A stretch of 5,440 bases of DNA from assembly GCF_947253395.1 (NCBI RefSeq), contig NZ_CAMXYY010000094.1:1-5440 (forward strand), given 5' to 3'. This stretch comes from an uncultured Olegusella sp. (GTDB lineage Bacteria > Actinomycetota > Coriobacteriia > Coriobacteriales > Atopobiaceae). The position numbers and the translations under genes are program-made. Shown here piece by piece: positions 1 through 5,389 of this stretch. The stretch's first letter is position 1, and each line of letters starts with the position of its first letter. A model generated the notes under the pieces. The model was not told the origin of the DNA and did no database searches. It worked only from the letters and a program-made list of their open reading frames with translations.

Positions 1-10
1 GGCGTCGAAG

Positions 11-32
11 CTTGAACCATCTATGGTTTGAG
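11..32. repeat. Short hairpin-forming inverted repeat
   Basis: Arms at 11-20 and 23-32 pair over 9-10 bp, including two G-T wobbles, around a very small loop. It could be the 3' end of an upstream transcription unit outside the window, but no T-run follows it on either strand. Confidence 0.35.
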
Positions 33-205
33 TAGCTAAAAGCGGCAATCTTGCATCTGCCTAGTTCTCCGCAGCTTTGCTTCAAAAAAAGTAATTCTGC
101 TCTATCTAATCTAAATTAGAGTGAGCAAAGTCAATCTGTTAAGTCCAACAGAGCGTTTTTCGCTTGTTAAAAAAAGTAGAAGCTACTGGTTTTGGCTTCG
201 CCTTA

Positions 206-211
206 TATATT
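206..211 (+). promoter_or_regulatory. Candidate -10 box for the zinc-ribbon protein gene
   Basis: TATATT at 206-211 matches the TATAAT consensus at five of six positions and lies about 35 bases before the start codon, which would give a short leader. I see no convincing -35 hexamer 16-18 bases upstream, so the call rests on the -10 alone. An imperfect GAAGC/GCTTC inverted repeat (179-183/195-199) lies just upstream, where a regulator could bind. Confidence 0.35.
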
Positions 212-232
212 GCGTGACGGTGCCAATCTAGT

Positions 233-238
233 GAGGAG
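233..238 (+). promoter_or_regulatory. Ribosome binding site of the zinc-ribbon protein gene
   Basis: GAGGAG at 233-238 is followed by an 8-base spacer and the ATG at 247. This is a near-consensus Shine-Dalgarno sequence and fixes the start of the 555-residue protein. Confidence 0.8.
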
Positions 239-246
239 ATTTTCAT

Positions 247-1914
247 ATGACACGTGAGCAGTCCCCTTTCCTTATCAAATGTTCCTCATGTGGACAACAG
301 GCCGACTTTGACATCATGACGCAATCGTATCGTTGTACGTACTGCGGAAACGTTGACTCTGTGGGCGATGCTCTTGCTAGTTTTAAGGCGCGCCAGAAAA
401 CTGGTGAGCAACGTGTGGCACTAGAGGCACGCGAGTATCCGCGCGTAGTTTACAACTGCCCCAACTGTGGAGCCGAAATTTCGGTAGAAGAAGGTGAAGC
501 AGGAGGCATCTGCGACTATTGCGGAGGCAAGCTCGTGCGATCTGAGTTTACAGATGCTAGCAATATGCCTTGGACTATCATTCCTTTTGCTCTTACAAAG
601 GCCGAGGCAGCGGCACAGCTTACTGCATGGTGCGACTCTCACGCAAGCACTCCTGAAGCTCGCAAGCTTAGGACGAGAATCTCCAACCTCAAGGGAGCTT
701 ATCTGCCTTACCAATATATTGCAGGTTCTGTTGTATGCGATGTTTCTCAGGACAACTCCGAACGCATTTATCATTGCGCTGGCGAGCTTAAGGATACGCC
801 GGTCAATACGGTAAGTAACCTTGATAACGAACTACTTGATGCCGTTGAGCCTTTTGACTCATCAGGCATTCGTGAGTTTGAATTCGGTTGGATTGCGGGG
901 CAGAAAGTAAAGTTACAGGATGTGAGTGAGGCAGAGCTCAAAAAACGCATTGCCGAAGAAGTACGTCATGACTATTCACCTATCTTTGCAAAAAAGTTTG
1001 GTACACAAGGAGTTGGTATTACACCATCTATCGACAACATGCTAAATACCACCACGCTTTTGCCCCTCTATTTTATAAAGAAGGGAAAAGCAACACTTGC
1101 TGCCGTGAATGGTCAGACTGGACGCGTTGCGATAAACACCAAGCGGTACAAATATGACTACAAATGGGCAATCGAAGCAGGACTGGCAACATTTGTAGTG
1201 CTGCTCGTTATGCTGTATTTATTCCGCGGGGTATACGAGATTTGGTACGAATGGATAGGTATGTCGGCAGCTGTTGCTGGAGTCGCAGGAATTCTTTTCT
1301 TTGGGGTACTTGGGCAAGATCGCGACACAAGCGGAACGCATGTTATTTATGACAATGGTGTTGTTAGTGCAGAGCGCGATGGCAATACACTTCGCTACGT
1401 CACCAGTAATGATGATAAGCAACTCAAAGCATCTGTAGCGCCACCTGTGCTTTTTGAGCGTCAGCAGGATGCCTGGGTGCCTGTTGATCTGCGTTTTTAT
1501 ACACCTCCCCGTGTGATGATGCTCATCTGTTTGAGTCTTTTTGCACTATTTGCACCTGTGGTGCTCGCAGCGTTGATTCGTCTTATTCAAGTTGCTTCGG
1601 ACAGTAGAGCTTCGTCGGAGTTGTTTGCGAATTTTGATATTGGCTATGGCGCTGCATGGTATTGCATTGGCCTCTTTTTGATGATTCTTGCTGGGACAAA
1701 GGCTGGTCGAAGGCTGGTATTTGACTTCCCCATATTTCGCCGCATCATGCCTGATGGCAGCTTTGGTCCTTTTGATACAAGAAACTCTCGTGTTAAAGGT
1801 TCCCTGTTTGGCACTATCCTGCATACCGTGTTGGACATACTACGTGAATTGCCCCTTTTTGCCCTTCTTTTTGTCGTATTGCTCATAGGATCGGCTTGCG
1901 CGATTGCATTTTAA
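247..1914 (+). CDS. TFIIB-type zinc-ribbon multi-pass membrane protein of unknown function
   Basis: This 555-residue protein is not assignable to a known function. Seen: two N-terminal zinc ribbons, with cysteine pairs at C12/C15 and C30/C33, then C71/C74 and C89/C92, each CxxCG-like. From about residue 108 comes a soluble segment with landmarks IIPF (111-114), KGAYLP (149-154), a later EPFD, and LLPLYFIK followed by NGQTG just before the membrane. These landmarks match a widespread bacterial family usually annotated only as 'TFIIB-type zinc ribbon-containing protein'. Five likely membrane helices follow, at roughly 308-327, 337-356, 423-444, 467-483 and 534-555, with a hydrophilic segment of about 65 residues (357-422) between the second and third. 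The protein ends inside the last helix. Despite the ribbon name, a role in transcription is unlikely for a membrane protein; a structural or quality-control role at the membrane is only a guess. It appears monocistronic and converges on the histidine kinase gene. Confidence 0.85.
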   Translation: MTREQSPFLIKCSSCGQQADFDIMTQSYRCTYCGNVDSVGDALASFKARQKTGEQRVALEAREYPRVVYNCPNCGAEISVEEGEAGGICDYCGGKLVRSEFTDASNMPWTIIPFALTKAEAAAQLTAWCDSHASTPEARKLRTRISNLKGAYLPYQYIAGSVVCDVSQDNSERIYHCAGELKDTPVNTVSNLDNELLDAVEPFDSSGIREFEFGWIAGQKVKLQDVSEAELKKRIAEEVRHDYSPIFAKKFGTQGVGITPSIDNMLNTTTLLPLYFIKKGKATLAAVNGQTGRVAINTKRYKYDYKWAIEAGLATFVVLLVMLYLFRGVYEIWYEWIGMSAAVAGVAGILFFGVLGQDRDTSGTHVIYDNGVVSAERDGNTLRYVTSNDDKQLKASVAPPVLFERQQDAWVPVDLRFYTPPRVMMLICLSLFALFAPVVLAALIRLIQVASDSRASSELFANFDIGYGAAWYCIGLFLMILAGTKAGRRLVFDFPIFRRIMPDGSFGPFDTRNSRVKGSLFGTILHTVLDILRELPLFALLFVVLLIGSACAIAF

Positions 1915-1932
1915 AAACGTCAGATAAAGATG

Positions 1933-1995
1933 AAAGCTATGGAAGAGGCTGCAATACCGCGTCTCTATTACTTCACTGCAACCTCTCCATGCTTT
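1933..1995. terminator. Long imperfect inverted repeat between convergent genes, candidate terminator
   Basis: The left arm (1933-1953) and right arm (1977-1995) pair over about 19 bp with two single-base bulges (T1938 and one A at 1943/1944) and one G-T pair, around a 23-base loop. The right arm runs into the stop codon of the kinase gene (1994-1996). Reading on the minus strand, the sequence after the stem is T-rich but interrupted, with five Ts at 1913-1917. Reading on the plus strand there is no T-run. It best fits a terminator of the minus-strand regulator/kinase operon, perhaps also blocking read-through from the convergent gene. The large loop and imperfect T-tract lower confidence. 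Confidence 0.45.
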
Positions 1996-3259
1996 ACGTT
2001 CGTCGCACGGCAATTGGTAGCTCCACGGTACAAGTACACCCGCAGCCCTCATTGTTCGCGAAGCTTGCTCGTCCACCATGGGCTGTAGCAATGCGTTGCA
2101 CGATAACAAGTCCCAGTCCGTGTTCGGGGAGCTCGTCACTCGACTTCTTCTTAAGTGTCGAGAGCAACACATCCCCAAATCCATGCCCGTCATCGCTCAC
2201 GGAGAGCATGCAGCGTTGTCCGAATGCCAATCCAAGCAATCCTGTGCGTATATCAAGCGATACAGTTACATGGCAGCCCTGTGGATTGTGCCGGATGCTG
2301 TTGCCTATGAGGTTTGATAGCATGCGCTTTAAGAGTGCCTCGTTGCCACGTATGCAGACACCTTCAGCTGCGGGTGCTACAGCCAGCTCTAGTTCGCAAT
2401 CGCCCGTTTTCTCGTCTAAGAAACTTGCTACCACCAAGCGTGCAACTGCTGCGAGATGCACGTTGCAGGTATCAACTGGCTCCATGGAGTAACGTAAACG
2501 ATTTGCCGTGTTGAGATCGGCAAGCAGCGCTGCTGTTTCTTGTGACTTTGTCACAATGCGCTTAGTGCGCACCCGCTCTGCGTTATCAAGATGAGGACTT
2601 TCTAATAGTTCACTTGCATCGGTAACAACCGCCGCAAGCGGTGTACGTACGTCGTGGGAAACCGCCGCCACCCATTCATTGCGTGCATCATCGCGCCGTT
2701 TCCATGATCGACGGGCAAATAGCCATGCGAGCACGACAAGCACACTCAGATCGGCAAAGAAAAGTGCAACGATGAGTAGAATATCTCCACCTAATACCGC
2801 AAAGCTCGATGTGAAGGAGTATTTCCACACCGAGTTCTTTGGCAGTCCTACCACTACCAGCCCCTCACCGTGTCTCCAAACGGATACGGGATAGTCGTTT
2901 AAGTACCAGCGTGCAAAAGATGCGACATCAGCAGGGGTATAGCTTGTTGGTACATCATCGGGTACATCAAGACCCCAGGCTAGCTGTCCATCTTTATTGA
3001 TAAGCAAAGCCCAGCAGTTGCGCTTGCGTAGGTCTCGCACCATATTCGCAGAGAGAGTATATGTACTCCCTCGTTTAGTGAGTGCTTGAGATACCTCTGT
3101 GGCGGTTGGACCAGTATCGTTTGCACCTGTGAGGAAAAATGTCAAGGTGACCGCAGCCACGATGAGGACATTAACGATGAGGATGACTGCGGCGCCAATG
3201 ATACAGGATGCGACAACACTCAGACCATTTTGCATGTGTGTACGCGCTAGCCTCTTCAT
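1994..3259 (-). CDS. Sensor histidine kinase, lantibiotic/antimicrobial-peptide sensing type
   Basis: This 421-residue membrane kinase is the likely partner of the adjacent response regulator. One membrane helix lies at about 14-43, an extracellular region of about 100 residues follows, and a second hydrophobic segment spans about 153-182. The phosphoacceptor is H202 in SHDVRTPL. The ATP-binding domain shows an N box (N316 and N320, then RHN at 323-325), a G1 box DDGHGFG (356-362) and a G2 box HGLGL (380-384), so all catalytic motifs look intact. The outer region holds RWYLNDYPVSVW (117-128) and a GLPKNSVWKYS stretch (138-148), a pattern I associate with kinases next to lantibiotic-type ABC transporters, such as the C. 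difficile CprK-like group. The gene starts with ATG at 3259-3257, one base inside the regulator's stop (TAATG), with GAGGA at 3266-3270 as its ribosome binding site, so the two are translationally coupled. The ligand is inferred to be a peptide antibiotic; nothing in the window identifies it. Confidence 0.9.
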   Translation of the reverse strand: MKRLARTHMQNGLSVVASCIIGAAVILIVNVLIVAAVTLTFFLTGANDTGPTATEVSQALTKRGSTYTLSANMVRDLRKRNCWALLINKDGQLAWGLDVPDDVPTSYTPADVASFARWYLNDYPVSVWRHGEGLVVVGLPKNSVWKYSFTSSFAVLGGDILLIVALFFADLSVLVVLAWLFARRSWKRRDDARNEWVAAVSHDVRTPLAAVVTDASELLESPHLDNAERVRTKRIVTKSQETAALLADLNTANRLRYSMEPVDTCNVHLAAVARLVVASFLDEKTGDCELELAVAPAAEGVCIRGNEALLKRMLSNLIGNSIRHNPQGCHVTVSLDIRTGLLGLAFGQRCMLSVSDDGHGFGDVLLSTLKKKSSDELPEHGLGLVIVQRIATAHGGRASFANNEGCGCTCTVELPIAVRRT

Positions 3260-3963
3260 TATGTATCCTCGTTCACCAGGCGATAGCCCAAGCCGCGTAC
3301 CGTAACCACCCAGTATGGGCGTGAAGGATCATCCTCAACCTTCTCGCGCAGGCGGCGCATTAGGATTGCAAGAGCATTGGCATAGCCAAATTCATCTCCA
3401 TAGACGCTGTGGCACAGTTCGTCGGTCGTCACGATAAGGCCACGACTCTCGGATAAGCGCTTGATGAGGGCATGCTCCTTGGCAGTGAGGGTTGCCACCG
3501 CGCTACCACCACGATGTACTTCACCTGTGGACAAATCAACTTTAGTCTTTCCCAGCACGATTGTAGGAAGTACTTCGGGTAGACGATAACTGCGACGTAA
3601 TATGGCAGCTATTCGTAGCAAAAGCTCGGCGGGTAAGAATGGCTTGGTTACATAATCATCGGCGCCTAATCCCAAACCTCGTAGTCGGCTGGCATCCTCA
3701 TCGCGGGCGGAGAGGAACAGCGCGGGTGCATCGCTCGTCTCGTGCAGGCGACGTAAAAGATCAAAACCGTTGCCATCAGGCAACATCACGTCAAGCAGGT
3801 AGATATGTGGCTGCCAGGTGCTGGCGAGGAAGAGGGCGTCCGCCACGGTAGCACTCCCATGCACATCGCGGTATCCCTCGCGACCAAGAAGTCCGAGCAA
3901 TTGTGCGCGAAGGGTGGGATCGTCCTCCACCACCAGTATCCGCGCCTCGTATATATCTCTCAT
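3259..3963 (-). CDS. OmpR/PhoB-family response regulator
   Basis: This 234-residue DNA-binding regulator is first in a two-gene operon with the histidine kinase. The receiver domain (about 7-120) has the acidic pair D14/D15, phosphoacceptor D58 in LLDVMLPDGNG, the switch residue S85 in LSAR and the conserved K107 in VTKPF. A winged-helix effector domain occupies about 135-230 and ends with the typical VVTVRGLGYRL block. Length and architecture are normal for the family. The start is ATG at 3963-3961 with an AGGGGG ribosome binding site at 3971-3976 and a 7-base spacer. Members of this family bind tandem direct repeats about 11 bases apart; such repeats occur in the divergent intergenic region between this gene and the ABC transporter, which is therefore the inferred target. 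The receiver residues look fully functional. Confidence 0.93.
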   Translation of the reverse strand: MRDIYEARILVVEDDPTLRAQLLGLLGREGYRDVHGSATVADALFLASTWQPHIYLLDVMLPDGNGFDLLRRLHETSDAPALFLSARDEDASRLRGLGLGADDYVTKPFLPAELLLRIAAILRRSYRLPEVLPTIVLGKTKVDLSTGEVHRGGSAVATLTAKEHALIKRLSESRGLIVTTDELCHSVYGDEFGYANALAILMRRLREKVEDDPSRPYWVVTVRGLGYRLVNEDT

Positions 3964-3970
3964 GCGCTTA

Positions 3971-3976
3971 CCCCCT
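3971..3976 (-). promoter_or_regulatory. Ribosome binding site of the response regulator gene
   Basis: On the minus strand AGGGGG lies 7 bases before the ATG at 3963. It supports this start rather than an internal one. Confidence 0.6.
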
Positions 3977-3986
3977 GTTTTCCTGC

Positions 3987-3992
3987 ATTTTA
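3987..3992 (-). promoter_or_regulatory. Candidate -10 box of the regulator/kinase operon
   Basis: On the minus strand TAAAAT matches TATAAT at five of six positions and gives a leader of roughly 15-20 bases. No good -35 hexamer lies 16-18 bases upstream. That zone instead holds one arm of an inverted repeat (4000-4010), so the promoter may depend on, or be blocked by, a bound regulator. Confidence 0.45.
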
Positions 3993-3999
3993 ACCTAGC

Positions 4000-4034
4000 A
4001 GTAAGAGGGGCTTTCTTAGGACATCCTTCTTACT
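4000..4034. repeat. Inverted repeat beside the regulator promoter, possible operator
   Basis: The arms AGTAAGA (4000-4006) and TCTTACT (4028-4034) pair perfectly over 7 bp. The pairing extends to 11 bp with two G-T pairs (4000-4010 with 4024-4034), around a 13-base loop. No T-run follows in either direction, so it is not a standard terminator. Its inner arm falls where the -35 of the minus-strand promoter should be, which suggests an operator or a leader structure. Confidence 0.4.
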
Positions 4035-4040
4035 CAAAAA

Positions 4041-4102
4041 ATGAAAGCTAAATGAAAGGTCGGGGAAAGCGAGGTGAAATTTGCGGATTCTAGCCTTGAA
4101 AT
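4041..4102 (+). promoter_or_regulatory. 11-base-phased TGAAAG direct repeats, candidate response-regulator binding array
   Basis: TGAAAG occurs at 4042-4047 and 4053-4058, GGAAAG at 4064-4069, and TGAAAT at 4075-4080 and 4097-4102. The spacing is exactly 11 bases between the first four, and 22 (one empty slot) to the fifth. OmpR/PhoB-family regulators bind head-to-tail at such one-turn spacing, and the SpaR box of the subtilin system is likewise a pentanucleotide repeat separated by six bases. The array sits between the divergent regulator and transporter operons, so it could control either or both. The assignment to this regulator is inferred. Confidence 0.55.
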
Positions 4103-4111
4103 GGCGATTTG

Positions 4112-4127
4112 GATAGCTAATCGATAG
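4112..4127 (+). promoter_or_regulatory. GATAG direct repeat with 6-base spacer, possible second regulator box
   Basis: GATAG at 4112-4116 recurs at 4123-4127, again 11 bases apart. A third copy at 4151-4155 is out of phase. This pair is closer to the ABC transporter gene than the TGAAAG array and could be the promoter-proximal site. The repeat is short and could be chance. Confidence 0.3.
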
Positions 4128-4191
4128 GTTTGCTTTTCTCACAAGATTCAGATAGTTGGCAGGTCTTTTTAAGCTGCGTAGAAAGAGAAGC

Positions 4192-4201
4192 GAGGAAGGG
4201 G
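4192..4201 (+). promoter_or_regulatory. Ribosome binding site of the ABC ATPase gene
   Basis: The purine-rich stretch GAGGAAGGGG ends 4 bases before the ATG at 4206. Its GAGG core lies about 10 bases from the start codon. Confidence 0.6.
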
Positions 4202-4205
4202 AAAG

Positions 4206-5105
4206 ATGAGCGAATTGGCAATCGCTACGCATGCACTGAGTAAGTCGTACAGTGGCACGCGTGTTGTAGATGGCATCGAACTTAGGGTGCCAAAAGGAGC
4301 GGTGTATGGCTTTCTTGGCCCCAACGGAGCAGGAAAGTCCACCACCATGAAGATGATTTTGGGTCTTGTGCGTCCTTCGTCCGGAGAGGTGGACGTGTTG
4401 GGTGAGCGCATGGGAAGAATAAACCGCCTTGAGATTCTTGCACGTGTGGGCTCACTCATTGAGAATCCGAGTTGTTACCGTCATCTTACAGCACGCGAGA
4501 ACCTTGATATCATTCGCAGGCTCAAGGGACTCCCCGTTTCGTCAATTGATGAGGCTCTCGAGACGGTGGGGTTGGCCGATACGGGCAAGAAGCTTGCGGG
4601 TCAGTTCTCACTGGGCATGAAGCAGCGCTTAGGACTTGCAGCAGCGCTGCTTGGCAATCCCAAATTGGTACTGCTTGACGAACCTACTAACGGCCTTGAT
4701 CCCGAGGGTATACATGAAATGCGTGCGCTCGTCCGTAGGCTACCCCAGACACATGGCACTACGGTCCTAGTTTCGAGTCATTTGCTTTCTGAGATTGAGC
4801 AGATGGCCGATCAGGTGGGTATCATTAGTCGAGGCCATATGGTGTGGCAAGGTTCCCTTCAGGAGTTGAGGGCATGCGCCAAGCGACAGCTAGCCTTTCG
4901 CACGACCGATGACCAACGAGCATCTGTGCTCTTGGGTGCCACCAAACAGGATGGTTGGCTGCTGACTCCTTTTGCCGACGATGTGACGGTAGCGCGTCTT
5001 TCTCTCGCACTGGCACGGGCGGACATTGGCGTCGTGCGGATTGAGGAACGTAGCGAGAGTATCGAAGACCTTTTCCTTGCTCTTACAGAGAGGAGGGGTC
5101 TGTGA
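4206..5105 (+). CDS. Lantibiotic-immunity-type ABC transporter ATP-binding protein (LanF-like)
   Basis: This 299-residue cytoplasmic ATPase would power export of a peptide antibiotic through a membrane permease pair. Motifs in order: Walker A GPNGAGKST (38-46); Glu86 in LIENP, where most ABC ATPases carry the Q-loop Gln; signature FSLGMKQR (134-141); Walker B LVLLDE (154-159); D-loop NGLD (162-165); and switch His192 in SSHLL. The Glu at the Q-loop position is the 'E-loop' reported for LanF proteins such as NukF, and LIENPS-type sequences are typical of that group. A C-terminal region of about 100 residues follows the nucleotide-binding domain, giving the usual family length. The stop codon (5103-5105) overlaps the ATG of the permease. 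Regulation by the divergent two-component system is inferred from the phased repeats upstream. Bacitracin-resistance (BcrA-like) ATPases are the nearest alternative. All catalytic residues are intact even though the permease partner is truncated. Confidence 0.92.
   Translation: MSELAIATHALSKSYSGTRVVDGIELRVPKGAVYGFLGPNGAGKSTTMKMILGLVRPSSGEVDVLGERMGRINRLEILARVGSLIENPSCYRHLTARENLDIIRRLKGLPVSSIDEALETVGLADTGKKLAGQFSLGMKQRLGLAAALLGNPKLVLLDEPTNGLDPEGIHEMRALVRRLPQTHGTTVLVSSHLLSEIEQMADQVGIISRGHMVWQGSLQELRACAKRQLAFRTTDDQRASVLLGATKQDGWLLTPFADDVTVARLSLALARADIGVVRIEERSESIEDLFLALTERRGL
5091..5098 (+). promoter_or_regulatory. Ribosome binding site deciding the permease start
   Basis: AGGAGGGG lies 6 bases before the ATG at 5105 but only 3 bases before the GTG at 5102. 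This favours ATG 5105, which overlaps the ATPase stop by one base (TGATG). Confidence 0.65.
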
Positions 5106-5389
5106 TGCGTGCGCTTATGCTTGAGTTCGCGAAGCTCAGGCGCAAGAAAGTATGGCTCATCTGTTTTGCTACTGCTGCGCTCTGTCTTATATGGATGGCG
5201 CCCAGTGCTGCACGCACTATCCAGGGCTCATCGGACGGAACAACATCCCTGCTCTATATGGCTCCAATTGTAAACTCAATCGTTTTGACTCTATTTGCTG
5301 CAATTATTTCATCTCAAGCATGTGAGACTGATCACGAGGCACGGGCTCTAAAGGAGACCAGCTATATGAAGTCAAGACCTGAAAGCTAA
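5105..5389 (+). pseudogene. Truncated lantibiotic-type ABC-2 permease (LanE-like), N-terminal part only
   Basis: Only 94 residues are encoded, against roughly 240 for intact permeases of this family. The N-terminus (MRALMLEFAKLRRKKVW) is typical of LanE/MutE-type permeases: a short basic cytoplasmic segment, then membrane helix 1 at about 16-33. A second hydrophobic segment (about 50-70) leads into SSQACETDHEARALKE, the position where relatives have an E/DH-containing loop followed by a QPRGS-like block. Here a degraded-looking KSRPES is followed directly by TAA (5387-5389). Reading on in either other plus frame gives at most a short non-hydrophobic stretch before another stop, so a single frameshift within the window does not restore the protein. 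The start is taken as ATG 5105 by its ribosome binding site; GTG 5102 is the alternative. The gene is coupled to the ATPase. It is most likely a remnant, unless a separate full permease lies downstream. Confidence 0.7.

Larger units (their letters stand above)
1..246. other. Non-coding region upstream of the zinc-ribbon membrane protein gene
   Basis: No plausible coding sequence was found; all three plus frames hit stops within the first 35 bases. Several short inverted repeats are visible: an imperfect 9-10 bp hairpin at 11-32 with two G-T pairs, a perfect 6 bp repeat at 105-110/115-120 with a 4-base spacer, a 5 bp repeat at 136-140/147-151, a bulged stem at 147-155/161-168 with a five-T loop, and a 5 bp repeat at 175-179/183-187 with a 3-base spacer. 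None is followed by a clean T-tract in either direction, so I do not call a terminator. No tRNA or obvious riboswitch was recognised. Confidence 0.6.

Noticed and set aside
147..175. Stem with a T-rich loop followed by an A-run, resembling an intrinsic terminator
   Set aside because: The T-run is in the loop and the stem is followed by A residues on the plus strand; reading the minus strand there is no T-run after the stem. It does not fit an intrinsic terminator in either direction.
1840..2193. 117-residue minus-strand open frame spanning the convergent junction
   Set aside because: It overlaps both the zinc-ribbon gene end and the kinase C-terminus in other frames and shows no protein-like pattern.
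1896..2492. 198-residue plus-strand open frame overlapping the kinase gene
   Set aside because: It lies antisense to the kinase's conserved catalytic domain, has no recognisable motif and no convincing ribosome binding site. It is a shadow of the real gene.
4096..4121. TTGAAA plus GCTAAT as a sigma-70 promoter for the ABC operon
   Set aside because: The spacing is only 14 bases, too short for a standard promoter, and TTGAAA overlaps the last element of the phased array. The true transcription start cannot be placed from sequence alone.
3990..4232. 80-residue minus-strand open frame across the divergent intergenic region
   Set aside because: It runs through the phased repeats and the ATPase start codon. 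Its composition (Ser, Phe and Leu rich) simply reflects the purine-rich opposite strand.
5102..5104. GTG at 5102 as the permease start
   Set aside because: It is only 3 bases from the AGGAGGGG ribosome binding site, whereas ATG 5105 has a normal 6-base spacer.
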